Source of the DNA: an uncultured Opitutales bacterium
Lineage (GTDB): Bacteria > Verrucomicrobiota > Verrucomicrobiia > Opitutales > Intestinicryptomonadaceae
Direction: 5' to 3'
DNA: 64,000 bases
Assembly: GCA_944389175.1 (NCBI GenBank)
Contig: CALXLK010000010.1
Location: forward strand, 25,270 to 89,269
In this document: in pieces, positions 1 to 8,461 of the stretch
Layout of the letters: each line of letters begins with the position of its first letter
How positions within the stretch are numbered: the first letter of the stretch is position 1
The notes under the pieces: generated by a model
The model's input: only the letters and a program-made list of their open reading frames with translations
Told to the model about the DNA's origin: nothing
The model's database searches: none
Translations under genes and position numbers: made by a program

Positions 1-1527
1 CAATGCATAGGCGCCACGACGCTTGCCGAATACAGAAAGTTTATAGAAAAGGACAGCGCTTTGGACAGGCGTTTTCAGAGCGTAAAAGTGGACGAGCCGA
101 GCGTGGAGGACACCATAAAGATTTTGCAGGGGTTGCGCGACAACTACCAAAAACACCATTCTTGCGTGTACACCGACAAGGCCATTGAAGAGGCCGTCAA
201 GCTTTCCAGCCGCTACATTACGAGCCGCTTTTTGCCCGATAAGGCCATAGACATTATCGACGAGGCGGGCGCGCGCGCGCGCATAAAGATGATAGAGCGG
301 CCGGCCGAGGTTTCCCAGATCTCCGAAAAGATCCAGGCGCTGAAAACTTCGCGCGACGATGCCATAAAAGTGCAGCGTTTTGAGGATGCGGCCAAGGCGC
401 GCGACGAGATTAAAAAGCTTGAAGCGCAGCGCGACGACATAGTTTCGGCCTGGCACAAGACGCTCAAGGGCAAGACGTCCACCGTCGATGCCGACGATAT
501 ATACGCGGTGGTTTCTTCGTGGACGGGCATACCGCTGACGCGCATGGAGGCCGAGGATTCCAAGAAGCTTTTGGAGCTTGAGAAGTATCTGCGGGCAAAC
601 ATAATAGGGCAGGACGAGGCTACCGCCGTCGTGGCGAGGGCTCTGCGCCGCTCTCGGGCTTCGCTTAAAGATCCCAAGCGCCCGATAGGCTCCTTCCTTT
701 TCCTCGGGCCCACGGGCGTCGGCAAGACGTATCTGGCGAAGATTTTGGCCGAACAGATGTTTGGCAATCAGGACGCCCTAATACAGATAGATATGTCCGA
801 GTACATGGAAAAGTTCTCCATATCGCGTCTGATAGGCTCTCCGCCTGGATATATCGGGCACGAGGACGGCGGCCAGCTGACCGAGAGGGTCAGGCGCAAT
901 CCCTATAGCGTGATTCTTTTCGACGAAATAGAAAAGGCCCATCCGGATGTCGCCCAGATTCTCTTGCAGGTTCTCGAAGACGGCAGGCTCACCGACAGCC
1001 TCGGCAGGACGGTCGACTTCCGCAACACAATCATAATCCTTACAAGCAATGTCGGCGCCGACATATTGCAGAAGAAGTCCTTTATGGGATTTGGCGTCTC
1101 GGAGGAGCAGGATTTTGAAAAGGTAAAGCAGAGGGTTTTTGAGGAAATGAAAAAATCCTTCAGGCCGGAATTCCTAAACAGAATAGGCGACATTGTCCTT
1201 TTCAGAAACCTCGACAAGGATTCCACGCGCAAAATTGTCAGGCTCGAGATAAAGAAGCTCGAGGACAGGCTTTCCGACAAGGGCATGGGGCTCGTGCTCG
1301 ACGAAGACGCCGTGGATTTCCTCATATCCAAGGGCTGGGATGAAAAGTTCGGGGCCCGTCCGCTAAAGCGCGCCATAGAGCGCGAGCTGGAAGATCCGCT
1401 TGCCGAAGAGATTCTTAAAGGCGGCATTGCCGAGGGGCGCGGCCCCATCAAGGTAAAATGCGACGGCTCTCGCCTCGTGTTCTCACAGAAGGCTCCGCGA
1501 AGGCCCAGGGCAAAGGCTTCCCAATAG
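1..1527 (+). CDS. clpC: ATP-dependent Clp protease ATP-binding subunit ClpC (3' part)
   Basis: C-terminal 508 codons of a class I Hsp100 unfoldase that feeds substrates to the ClpP protease in the cytoplasm. The reading frame is open to the first base of the window, so the start lies upstream. The opening codons give the end of the first AAA+ module (CIGATTLAEYRKF). A UVR-type coiled middle domain follows at about 330-430; it separates ClpC from ClpB, which has a much longer middle domain. The second AAA+ module has Walker A GPTGVGKT (about 706-729), Walker B VILFDEIEKAH (about 910-942), sensor LTSN and arginine-rich GARPLKRAIER. The C-terminal D2-small domain is complete and ends in a basic tail. 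A strong terminator follows directly. The family call is secure; ClpP and McsB partners are not visible here. Confidence 0.95.
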   Translation, partial: QCIGATTLAEYRKFIEKDSALDRRFQSVKVDEPSVEDTIKILQGLRDNYQKHHSCVYTDKAIEEAVKLSSRYITSRFLPDKAIDIIDEAGARARIKMIERPAEVSQISEKIQALKTSRDDAIKVQRFEDAAKARDEIKKLEAQRDDIVSAWHKTLKGKTSTVDADDIYAVVSSWTGIPLTRMEAEDSKKLLELEKYLRANIIGQDEATAVVARALRRSRASLKDPKRPIGSFLFLGPTGVGKTYLAKILAEQMFGNQDALIQIDMSEYMEKFSISRLIGSPPGYIGHEDGGQLTERVRRNPYSVILFDEIEKAHPDVAQILLQVLEDGRLTDSLGRTVDFRNTIIILTSNVGADILQKKSFMGFGVSEEQDFEKVKQRVFEEMKKSFRPEFLNRIGDIVLFRNLDKDSTRKIVRLEIKKLEDRLSDKGMGLVLDEDAVDFLISKGWDEKFGARPLKRAIERELEDPLAEEILKGGIAEGRGPIKVKCDGSRLVFSQKAPRRPRAKASQ

Positions 1528-1547
1528 CAATCTGCCCAAGCCGCCCT

Positions 1548-1581
1548 ACGCACTCAAATTTTCTTTGAGTGCGTTTTTTTT
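1548..1581 (+). terminator. Rho-independent terminator of clpC
   Basis: Perfect 10-11 bp stem (ACGCACTCAAA paired with TTTGAGTGCGT), short T-rich loop, then eight T. It lies 20 nt after the clpC stop. Confidence 0.9.
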
Positions 1582-2039
1582 GTACGCCAAAATGAAGTTG
1601 GTTTGCCGCGCATATTTTTCAAATTAGCTTTTCCCCTCTTTTTTCTTTTTTTTCTCTCCATTTTCCTCCTCCTCCCCCCCCCCCAAAAAAAATGCCATGA
1701 AATAAAGCGCTGATTTATGGAGTGTCTTTTAGATAGGATTTTGCCCTGGTGCGTTTATGCGCGTTTTTTTACGTAGCCTATAAGCGTCTTTTCGGGGTGA
1801 AGGAAAAAAGAGTGAAACAACATTACTTTCTCTACTCTTTTTTTTTACTATCCTTTTTCCATCTTCCTCCACACATTCTCGCTCTGTCTCCCTCTTAAAA
1901 CAAGCAAACCCACTATCTCACACGCAAAAAAAAAGAAAAAAGCAAAGTTTTGTAGTTGTTTTCGAACATTGCAACTTGCCGATTCTCCACACGGCAAGAC
2001 TGATTGCCAACAAACAACTTGCATACGAAAGGAATTAAT
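1582..2039. other. Non-coding, homopolymer-rich left flank of the island
   Basis: No convincing gene. It holds a polypyrimidine tract ending in a C-run and A-run (about 1660-1691), then a hairpin at 1804-1843 (AAAAAAGAGT paired with ACTCTTTTTT around a 20-nt loop) that could terminate transcription in either direction. The left copy of the direct repeat described separately follows. Base composition shifts here from balanced to A+T-rich, which fits an insertion boundary. Confidence 0.6.
1882..1925 (+). repeat. Left imperfect direct repeat of the putative island
   Basis: This 44-nt segment matches 8419-8461 in the same orientation. Shared blocks in the same order are CTCTGTCTC, TCTTAAAACAA, CAAACCCAC and CACACGC. 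Looser similarity extends about 25 nt to the left and into the purine run on the right. The two copies enclose about 6.5 kb with a recombinase and an IS remnant, so they may mark the ends of an integrated element. Confidence 0.6.
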
Positions 2040-2471
2040 ATGGACGAAAAACTTTTTCACGCATACAAAGACACACACAACCCGAACAACCCTTATCCCG
2101 AATTTGTCCGCCAAGCGGCAAAACGCACGAAAGTGCCGATTGAGCTTTTGACGCGCAAGAAATATAGTGGGAATTCCGCCGACGGCAAAGGCGACAAGCA
2201 CCACATTCTGGACAAGTCGCTTTTCCCAAAGAAAGGCACGCCAACTATCAGTGTTTCAAAAGAAAAACATTTTGAACTTCAATGCCTGCTCGCCCAAGCC
2301 ACAACCCTACAAGGTTATATGGACTACGAACAAGCCGTAAAAGCCGAATGCCCCGAAATCCAAGACCCTATCGCCCAAATCTATTGGCAACGCATAGAAT
2401 CCCTCCACACCCCGTGGAGAATAAAACTGTTAGAATGGGCAAAGAAGGTTTTTAGAGGGTGTATCCCGTAG
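2040..2471 (+). CDS. Small hypothetical protein with a KHHI motif
   Basis: 143-residue soluble protein, no signal peptide or membrane segment. The ATG at 2040 is chosen over an in-frame upstream ATG (2004) because GAAAGGA sits 6-7 nt before it. Family not recognised. A central segment reads GDKHHILDKSLFP; a His-His-Ile core followed by a Leu/Phe-Pro is reminiscent of the first strand of HNH/AHH-type nuclease toxins, but no second metal-binding His or Asn can be assigned confidently. The C-terminus is basic and Trp-rich. It is the first gene inside the left island repeat and is convergent with the lipoprotein gene at 2484. A truncated polymorphic toxin or a restriction-like protein are guesses only. 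Confidence 0.55.
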   Translation: MDEKLFHAYKDTHNPNNPYPEFVRQAAKRTKVPIELLTRKKYSGNSADGKGDKHHILDKSLFPKKGTPTISVSKEKHFELQCLLAQATTLQGYMDYEQAVKAECPEIQDPIAQIYWQRIESLHTPWRIKLLEWAKKVFRGCIP

Positions 2472-2483
2472 CACAATATAAAA

Positions 2484-3146
2484 CTACATATAAGACTTTT
2501 TGAGGAACGGAATATCGTCAAGAGGGATTTCAACCGACGGATATCCTGCAGCATTCGGAGCGATTGAAAGAGATTGAAAGATAATGATAATGGAATTTCT
2601 TTCTGTTAAAACGAAAGAATAAAAATAGTAGTCAAACGGATTTTTTTCGCTTTTTATTTCATTTTCAATCGTCGAATTATCCCAAAAAGAAAATCCGCTT
2701 TTTTTTAGATATTCTATGCCTTTCAACAGTAATTGGGTTTGCCATTGAGAGTTTGGCTCAAACAAATCGCCTATTTTCAGATTTTCTATTTTCCCGTCCG
2801 GCAACAAGCGTAAATTTATTGTAGATTCTTCTATCGCCGCCTTTGGGAAAAGGTCGTAGTACTCGTATAAAATTTCGGTTTTAGCCGAAAAGAAGCGCTC
2901 ATTATTTGCAAAAACCTTGCAGTTTGCTTTTATCGACGGAATAAAACTTGAAGGTGATTTATGCGATACCACGAATCGTTTTGCATCTTCCAATGGTTTC
3001 ATCAAAAGACGGTTTATTTCCGCTTTCTGCGACGATTGTTCTGTATTTGCAAATTGAAATATGTCTGACTCTACGTTTACTTCCGCCTCTTTTGAACACG
3101 ACAACATTAATATGGAAAGAAATAAAATCGACAAAAACCTAATCAT
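2484..3146 (-). CDS. Hypothetical lipoprotein
   Basis: 220 residues. The N-terminus is a short basic/hydrophobic signal ending in lipobox LMLSC (Cys at about residue 17), so the product is probably lipidated and exported to the envelope. The mature part is A+T-rich in codon use, charged, and has no domain I recognise. It lies about 150 nt downstream of the ankyrin lipoprotein on the same strand and could be co-transcribed with it, although a hairpin at 3249-3276 separates them. Its composition fits acquired DNA. The start is the only ATG before the signal sequence; the upstream ribosome-binding site is weak. Confidence 0.7.
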   Translation of the reverse strand: MIRFLSILFLSILMLSCSKEAEVNVESDIFQFANTEQSSQKAEINRLLMKPLEDAKRFVVSHKSPSSFIPSIKANCKVFANNERFFSAKTEILYEYYDLFPKAAIEESTINLRLLPDGKIENLKIGDLFEPNSQWQTQLLLKGIEYLKKSGFSFWDNSTIENEIKSEKNPFDYYFYSFVLTERNSIIIIFQSLSIAPNAAGYPSVEIPLDDIPFLKKSYM

Positions 3147-3248
3147 TTATCTTATATACCTTTCATTGTTAGTTCCAATAAGTTAAGCTTATGATTGTAA
3201 TGGCTTCTTTGCTCACACAATCGAATAAAATTATAACACAAAAACAAC

Positions 3249-3276
3249 AAAAGGTGCGGATATACCCACACCTTTT
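3249..3276 (-). terminator. Possible terminator after the ankyrin lipoprotein gene
   Basis: Inverted repeat AAAAGGTG/CACCTTTT with a 12-nt loop, 19 nt past the stop on the minus strand. The T-run that follows is interrupted, so termination may be partial. Confidence 0.5.
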
Positions 3277-3294
3277 GATTTATAAATTATAACT

Positions 3295-5856
3295 CTATTT
3301 AACTTCCGCGCCATTATTAATCAAAGATTGATAATATTTCCTGTTTTCATCATTATCTTTCAACTCTTTGTTATCAAAAATTCTAAAAAGACCTCTGTTT
3401 TTATCTTTCCAAAGTGCATATATACCACTGTCTTTATATGGATTATCATTTGTTCTTGCATTTGGTGCAGCCAGATACACGCAAGGAAACACAGGATTGT
3501 TATGGCTTCCCCCAAACGAAACTATCATGTTAAAACTATTGCTAGAATATGTCAATATTTCTTTCGAGCGCCCTTCTTTGGAAACAGTTTTACGGTATAT
3601 ATCATATTCATATATTGAATAAGATTCAGATACTAACTGCTCTTTTTTCACTCCCATTCTATCCAGCGCAAGATAAGCGAAACTGCCTGAATTTTCGAAA
3701 CAAATACCAACAAGTTTCTCTTTTTCATCATAGCGAGGCGTTATTTCGTTATAATTCCTATTGCTCGACCAAGGTCCTTTATAGGCTGGCTCATCGTTGC
3801 TAGTTGGAAAAATCTTCGTCATGCTTTCAAATTCACTTTTACTCATACCAAAAGTAAATACACCCCAGATTTTGATACAACCTTTATTGTCGGTAGTTAT
3901 AAACTTGGCACGAGATTGCAAATACTGCGCTATCTCGCTCAGATTTAATTTGTTTGCAATATCTATTGGGTTCTGATTTTCGTGATACTGATAATTAGTC
4001 GCGAGTGCGGGGAAATACATCTTCTCCGCTATTGCCTTTATTATATCCAAACTGACACTGCCATATTCCAATGCATAGCCAATCATTGTCTTACCGTTAA
4101 CCTTGCTGTTAAAGTCGTCGACATGTTTTATCAAAGATATTATTGTGGATTCCGAGACAGTGCTACCCGATTGGAAAATTCTTATCAGAACATCTCTGAT
4201 TGTGCCTGAATCTACGGACTTACAATTATCCAGAAAAATATTCAGGATTTCGGGTCTCAACCCTTCGCACGATACAATTTCCGACAACTTCTTTTTGGCA
4301 TATCCCCTGTCCTTTAATGCCGATGTTTTTTTGACAATTTGCTCAAACGCTTGGGGCGAAACACTGCCTATGTTTATGTCCGAAAAATTGTTCATTACGC
4401 GGTCGAAAACACTGCCGTAAGAATCCCTCTTGTTTACATCGAAACCGTGCATTATCAGGAAGTCGAAAACGGCATTGGGATTCCCCTCCGACTTGTTCAA
4501 ATAATCCCTCAAATTGTGCCTATTTATATCGTAACCGGATTTTAAAACCTTCTCCATATTGGGAATATCCGACTTCTCCAACAAAATATCGAAAAGCTTA
4601 TCCAAATTTTTAGCCTCTTTCGGCATCACGCCAAGCTCCAACGCTTTGGTAATCATCTTGTTGTCTTCATTCTTCACAAAAAGGGAAAAGACCTTTTCAA
4701 TATCGAATGATTTTTCTCCGCCGTTTTCCATAATGAAATTCGTCAATTCGTGATTTTCCAATACCGAAGCGGCAAAATACAATGCCGAAACTTTTCCGCC
4801 TTTGTATTCAAAGTTTGCGTCTTCAACTTTGGCGCCTGCACTTATCAACCCTTTGAGAACATCAATACTTTTCTTGTTTGCAATGGCTTTTGCCAACGGT
4901 GTTCTGACTACATATCTAACACCGCCCCCGCGGACATAAAAACCGTTCCCCGTTATAATGTCGGCGGAAAGCCCCTTTTCCTGCAAAAATTCGATTTGTT
5001 CGGTATTTTGCACATAGTAAAATAAATTGGAAGTGTTTTTAATGTTTTCAATTTTTGCGCCGTTCGATATCAAAAATTCGAGAATTTCCTTGCTCCTGTT
5101 AAATTGTAACGCTCTGGCAAGCGGAGTGGCATTCGCACGTTCCATGCCAAAGTTTACGTCCGCTCCTTTCGAAATCAAATATTTCAAACGCTCAATCTGG
5201 CAGGTTTCGTTGTTTGATATGGAATAACCCAACACATTGTCTTTGTTTGAATCGGCATCGTTTATCTTATTGCCGTTTGCCAACCAATAATCTATCATAG
5301 CATTGTTCTTGGCATAGAAAAGCGGAGAACGGGATTTTTCGTCCTTCAAATTTATGAGATGGTTCCTAACCTTTTCGCGGGTTAAAGTTGTAGTTTTACC
5401 CCCTTCGACAGACCCCACATAGGCTTCCGAATTATAATCCACATTATCCAATCTCAAATTTATATACGCCTCGCATAATTCGGGGGACTGTAAATAAAAC
5501 AAGGGAAGATTCCTTGACGCCCGTTCAACTAAAACCAACGGACCGTCTTTCTCCTGATGTTCCGGATCCGCCTGAAACATAATTTTTAAAGCATTCGGCG
5601 ATTTTGCAAAACATATTATCGGAATGTCTTTTTCGTCAACAGTACAAATTGGCGATGCGCCTTTTTTCAAAATTTTTTTAATCGTCGAAGGACTTGCGTC
5701 GGAATCCAAAGCAAACAACAATAACTCGTCTAAATTTGTTGTTGTTTTTAATTCGGCTTCACATTTTTTGTCGGCTTCCTTATTGTATTCTCGAGAATCG
5801 AAACATCCGCTTAAAACCAATGCGGAAACACTTAATATTGCTATAATTCTTTTCAT
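3295..5856 (-). CDS. Ankyrin-repeat lipoprotein (853 aa)
   Basis: Signal peptide with lipobox LVLSGC (Cys about residue 18) predicts an exported, lipid-anchored protein. Residues about 40-620 hold degenerate ankyrin repeats; clear ones carry LISKGADVNFG, ATPLARAL, EFLISNGAKIE, GLISAGAKVED and LIMHGFDVNKRD. The last 200 residues form a different, beta-rich region starting near IKIWGVFTFGMSK, a pattern seen in repeats that sense or bind a ligand. Ankyrin arrays mediate protein-protein contacts; in polymorphic-toxin loci they often act as immunity proteins, but no partner toxin is proven here. GGAAT lies about 7 nt before the ATG. Codons are strongly A+T-biased compared with the flanking chromosome. 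It is followed by a second lipoprotein gene and preceded, 11 nt upstream, by the unknown gene at 5868. Confidence 0.8.
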   Translation of the reverse strand: MKRIIAILSVSALVLSGCFDSREYNKEADKKCEAELKTTTNLDELLLFALDSDASPSTIKKILKKGASPICTVDEKDIPIICFAKSPNALKIMFQADPEHQEKDGPLVLVERASRNLPLFYLQSPELCEAYINLRLDNVDYNSEAYVGSVEGGKTTTLTREKVRNHLINLKDEKSRSPLFYAKNNAMIDYWLANGNKINDADSNKDNVLGYSISNNETCQIERLKYLISKGADVNFGMERANATPLARALQFNRSKEILEFLISNGAKIENIKNTSNLFYYVQNTEQIEFLQEKGLSADIITGNGFYVRGGGVRYVVRTPLAKAIANKKSIDVLKGLISAGAKVEDANFEYKGGKVSALYFAASVLENHELTNFIMENGGEKSFDIEKVFSLFVKNEDNKMITKALELGVMPKEAKNLDKLFDILLEKSDIPNMEKVLKSGYDINRHNLRDYLNKSEGNPNAVFDFLIMHGFDVNKRDSYGSVFDRVMNNFSDINIGSVSPQAFEQIVKKTSALKDRGYAKKKLSEIVSCEGLRPEILNIFLDNCKSVDSGTIRDVLIRIFQSGSTVSESTIISLIKHVDDFNSKVNGKTMIGYALEYGSVSLDIIKAIAEKMYFPALATNYQYHENQNPIDIANKLNLSEIAQYLQSRAKFITTDNKGCIKIWGVFTFGMSKSEFESMTKIFPTSNDEPAYKGPWSSNRNYNEITPRYDEKEKLVGICFENSGSFAYLALDRMGVKKEQLVSESYSIYEYDIYRKTVSKEGRSKEILTYSSNSFNMIVSFGGSHNNPVFPCVYLAAPNARTNDNPYKDSGIYALWKDKNRGLFRIFDNKELKDNDENRKYYQSLINNGAEVK

Positions 5857-5867
5857 TTTTATAATTC

Positions 5868-6524
5868 CTATTTCCAGAGTTCTTTCATTTCAAATTCAAT
5901 GGGCGACATTCCGCATTGGGCACTGAGTTTGCGCACTGCTTCTTGGATTTTTTTGTAGTCTTCCAATCCAATTCTTGTCCACGGAATATCCCCTATTTTT
6001 GCATAGTCTCCGCATACTTTTATTCCGAGATTCGTTATTCCAATTTCATACAAAGAACGTAACACATTTTTATCTACTGGGATAGGTAGTTGGTCGCGAA
6101 TTTCTTTATTACAAATCCAACCAAATGTATTTACAATGTCGGGCGGCAAAGCAGCACCAAATACCACATAACAGCAAAATATATATTTTATTATAAGGGA
6201 TACAATTTTCTGGATTATCCCGACGGGCAGCTCGTACTTATCTGCAAGTTCGCCTATCTTGTCGATAATGCCTGCCGTTGAAAGTTCTTTCAGAAGCTTG
6301 AAAATATCTTCTTTGAGTTGCTCCGAATTCTTCTTTTCCCACAGAAAAGCAATGCGTTGCCACTCTTTATTACAATCTGCCTTGCGTGCTACAATTAAAT
6401 TTACGACATTGTACGCCTTCTTATACCATTTTTCATAGTCAAATGGCATTAACTTGTATTTCACCAGAAAATCTTTCGCAATTTCCTGTATGTCATCTCT
6501 ATTGAATAGACAAACGTTATTCAT
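5868..6524 (-). CDS. Hypothetical protein upstream of the ankyrin lipoprotein
   Basis: 218 residues from the ATG at 6524; a TTG at 6617 would add 31 residues, but that extension runs through the palindrome-like sequence at 6537-6555, so I prefer the ATG. No signal peptide. The middle contains a hydrophobic stretch (about LIIKYIFCCYVVFGAALP) that could be buried or membrane-associated. The C-terminal half has the order LPIPVDKNVLR, IPWTRIGLEDY and FEMKELW, which vaguely recalls the C-terminal layout of HhH-GPD DNA glycosylase-like proteins; this is weak. It is divergent from the recombinase and shares an upstream motif with it, so the two may be controlled together. Ends 11 nt before the ankyrin gene. 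Confidence 0.6.
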   Translation of the reverse strand: MNNVCLFNRDDIQEIAKDFLVKYKLMPFDYEKWYKKAYNVVNLIVARKADCNKEWQRIAFLWEKKNSEQLKEDIFKLLKELSTAGIIDKIGELADKYELPVGIIQKIVSLIIKYIFCCYVVFGAALPPDIVNTFGWICNKEIRDQLPIPVDKNVLRSLYEIGITNLGIKVCGDYAKIGDIPWTRIGLEDYKKIQEAVRKLSAQCGMSPIEFEMKELWK

Positions 6525-6536
6525 AGTAAATAGACC

Positions 6537-6555
6537 GTAGTATTTAAAATACGAT
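6537..6555 (-). promoter_or_regulatory. Degenerate copy of the recombinase palindrome
   Basis: Matches the 19-nt palindrome at 6715-6733 at 16 of 19 positions, in inverted orientation, and lies just upstream of the divergent gene at 5868-6524. It may be a second binding site for the same regulator. Confidence 0.45.
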
Positions 6556-6714
6556 ATGCGCTTCCGTGTTGCAATACTTTGAATAGCAACAAATTTCTTG
6601 AACGGGAAAAATTCCAAGCTCCGAAAAAAGAAATATGCCCCGAGTGTTCAATCCGATTGCCGAAGTAGCTTATTTCAAGAAATTCAAAAGTTCTTTGGAA
6701 ATTTTTGTTTGACT

Positions 6715-6733
6715 ATCGTATTTTAAATACGAT
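6715..6733 (+). promoter_or_regulatory. Perfect 19-nt palindrome at the recombinase start codon
   Basis: ATCGTATTT-T-AAATACGAT: two 9-nt half-sites that are exact reverse complements around one base. The right half overlaps the recombinase ATG (6732). Position and symmetry suggest an operator for autoregulation or a recombinase/excisionase arm site. Confidence 0.55.
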
Positions 6734-7811
6734 GGACACTATACTACATTCAGCTCAGGAAGTTTTGGGGTCGGCTGCCGTTTCGGTTGTCGATTCGGCG
6801 CGTTATATCAGAAACATTTTGGACGCAAAGCCAAGTGACAGCAAATTGACCGACGCGCAGTTCGTTTTGAAGGTAATTGACGTAGGGTTGCGGCATATGC
6901 GCACAAAGGAAATGTCTCTTACCGACGGGTTCGCTCTATATTTAAAGATCAAGCAGCATTTGCGTCCAGATTCGATACGGGATATTCGCTGTATCGGAAA
7001 CCGCCTTTTGCGGACGAAGCCCGAACTCGGCAAGCGCAACTTTTCGGAGCTTAGCGTAGCTGAATGCGAAGAATGGCTGAATGCGGCGTTTCATACCAAC
7101 CAGCAATTCAAGCGAAGCGCGAATGAGATTTCGCCGCAGGCGAAAGACCCGAAGGGCGAGACGGCTCACAAAGTGAGCGCGAGTCAATTCAACAAGGCGC
7201 GGGCGATGTTGCACGGATTGTTTGAATTCGCGCTCCGCCGCGAGTGGTGCGACAAAAACCCGATAAAGCGAATCGAACGCAAAAAAGTCGTCGAAAAGGA
7301 AATCCAGCCTCTGAAACTTGCCGAAACAAAACGGCTAATCAAAACCGCCCAAAACGAAAGCCCCGAATACGCCGTCGTTGCCGCGCTTTTGGTCTATACA
7401 GGAATCCGCCCGCGCGAAGTTCGCAGACTTACTTGGCGCGACATCGACACCGAAGAAAAGACAATCACCGTCCGCTCACAGTGCTCGAAGACAGGCGGTG
7501 TCCGCCAAGTGGAAATCCCGCCTGTTTTGAATCGAGTTTTAATCGCACATTCACGCGAATTAAAAGAAGAAAAAATCTGCCCGACAGACTGGCAACGCCG
7601 CTGGCGCAAAATCCGCGATAATTCGGGCTTTCGCGGGCGATGGGTTCAGGACGTTTTGCGCCACACATACGCAAGCTTTCACGCAAAAAACTACGCCGAT
7701 CTGCCGCGCCTTCAACTGAATATGGGGCACCGCGACTTGTCGCTTCTGCGCTCCCGCTACGTCAATATGCGCGGCATTTCCCGCGCGGAAGCAAAAAGCT
7801 TTTTCAACTAA
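6732..7811 (+). CDS. Tyrosine recombinase / integrase
   Basis: 359 residues from the ATG at 6732 (a TTG at 6705 is also in frame). The N-terminal half has a SAM-like, core-binding fold (about residues 90-180, with FNKARAMLHGLFEFALRREW). The catalytic domain follows: Arg in YTGIRPREVR (about 226), Lys in the beta-hairpin SKTGG (about 253), Arg in VLRHTYASF (about 310), His in MGHRD (about 333) and nucleophile Tyr in SRYVN (about 343). The usual HxxR motif reads DVLR, so its His is an Asp. It catalyses site-specific strand exchange, presumably moving the surrounding island. No Shine-Dalgarno is visible; the palindrome occupies that place. An IS3 remnant begins 24 nt after the stop. Likely functional, but the substitution leaves some doubt. 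Confidence 0.88.
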   Translation: MDTILHSAQEVLGSAAVSVVDSARYIRNILDAKPSDSKLTDAQFVLKVIDVGLRHMRTKEMSLTDGFALYLKIKQHLRPDSIRDIRCIGNRLLRTKPELGKRNFSELSVAECEEWLNAAFHTNQQFKRSANEISPQAKDPKGETAHKVSASQFNKARAMLHGLFEFALRREWCDKNPIKRIERKKVVEKEIQPLKLAETKRLIKTAQNESPEYAVVAALLVYTGIRPREVRRLTWRDIDTEEKTITVRSQCSKTGGVRQVEIPPVLNRVLIAHSRELKEEKICPTDWQRRWRKIRDNSGFRGRWVQDVLRHTYASFHAKNYADLPRLQLNMGHRDLSLLRSRYVNMRGISRAEAKSFFN

Positions 7812-7835
7812 TAATTTGACAAGCCCGCTTCTTGT

Positions 7836-8366
7836 ATGACTCTTTTTATAGACGTTGAGAACAAGAGGAGTTATCGGATACTGAACGTGATAGACGACCA
7901 CAGTCGTGAATGCCTGTGCTGCGAGGTGTCGAGAAGCTTCGGAGGCTACGATGTGGCGGAGGCGTTGGACAGGCTGATATGTCTGTACGGCAGACCGAAT
8001 GTGATAAAGAGCGACAACGGAGCTGAATTTAGGAGTCGGTATATGGAGAAGTGGAGCAAAGAGCGGGGAATAACGCTCGAGTTCACGAGTCCGGGGAAGC
8101 CGACGGAGAACGGTCAGATAGAAAGCTTCAACGGGACGATGCGCAACGAGATATTGCGTGGAGTCGAGTTCGAGAGCGTGCGTGAGGCGCGCGAGGAGCT
8201 GAAAAAATGGCGCGAAAAGTACAATAACGAGCGACCGCACTCGGCGTTGAACTACGAACCGCCAAGCACCCGCCGCCACCCCCATGGGGGCGATACGAAC
8301 CAATTTAATCTTGAGTCAATAAACACAATCGACAATAACATCGATCAAGTCAGTTTACTCCCTTAG
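7836..8366 (+). pseudogene. IS3-family transposase (OrfB) C-terminal fragment
   Basis: The DDE integrase-core half of an IS3-type OrfB: LNVIDDHSREC, then the second catalytic Asp in KSDNGAEF and the Glu in NGQIESFNG, followed by the conserved tail YNNERPHSALNY. A full OrfB is about 270-300 residues. Here the N-terminal helix-turn-helix and the segment with the first catalytic Asp are missing, and the fragment starts abruptly 24 nt after the recombinase stop, so it cannot be active. No OrfA and no inverted repeats are visible upstream. Codons are more GC-rich than in the A+T-rich cargo, suggesting a separate arrival. The downstream end runs into the right island repeat. Confidence 0.88.
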
Positions 8367-8418
8367 CTTCCTGTCCTAATTTTGGGCACACAGCATTTTC
8401 TCCACCCTCATCCACGCA

Positions 8419-8461
8419 CTCTGTCTCATTCTTAAAACAAACAAACCCACCACCCACACGC
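8419..8461 (+). repeat. Right imperfect direct repeat of the putative island
   Basis: Counterpart of 1882-1925, same orientation, with the same ordered blocks (CTCTGTCTC, TCTTAAAACAA, CAAACCCAC, CACACGC). It begins about 50 nt after the IS3 remnant. Confidence 0.6.

Noticed and set aside
7560..8303. 247-codon minus-strand frame across the recombinase/IS3 border
   Set aside because: Antisense to two recognised coding regions and without family resemblance.
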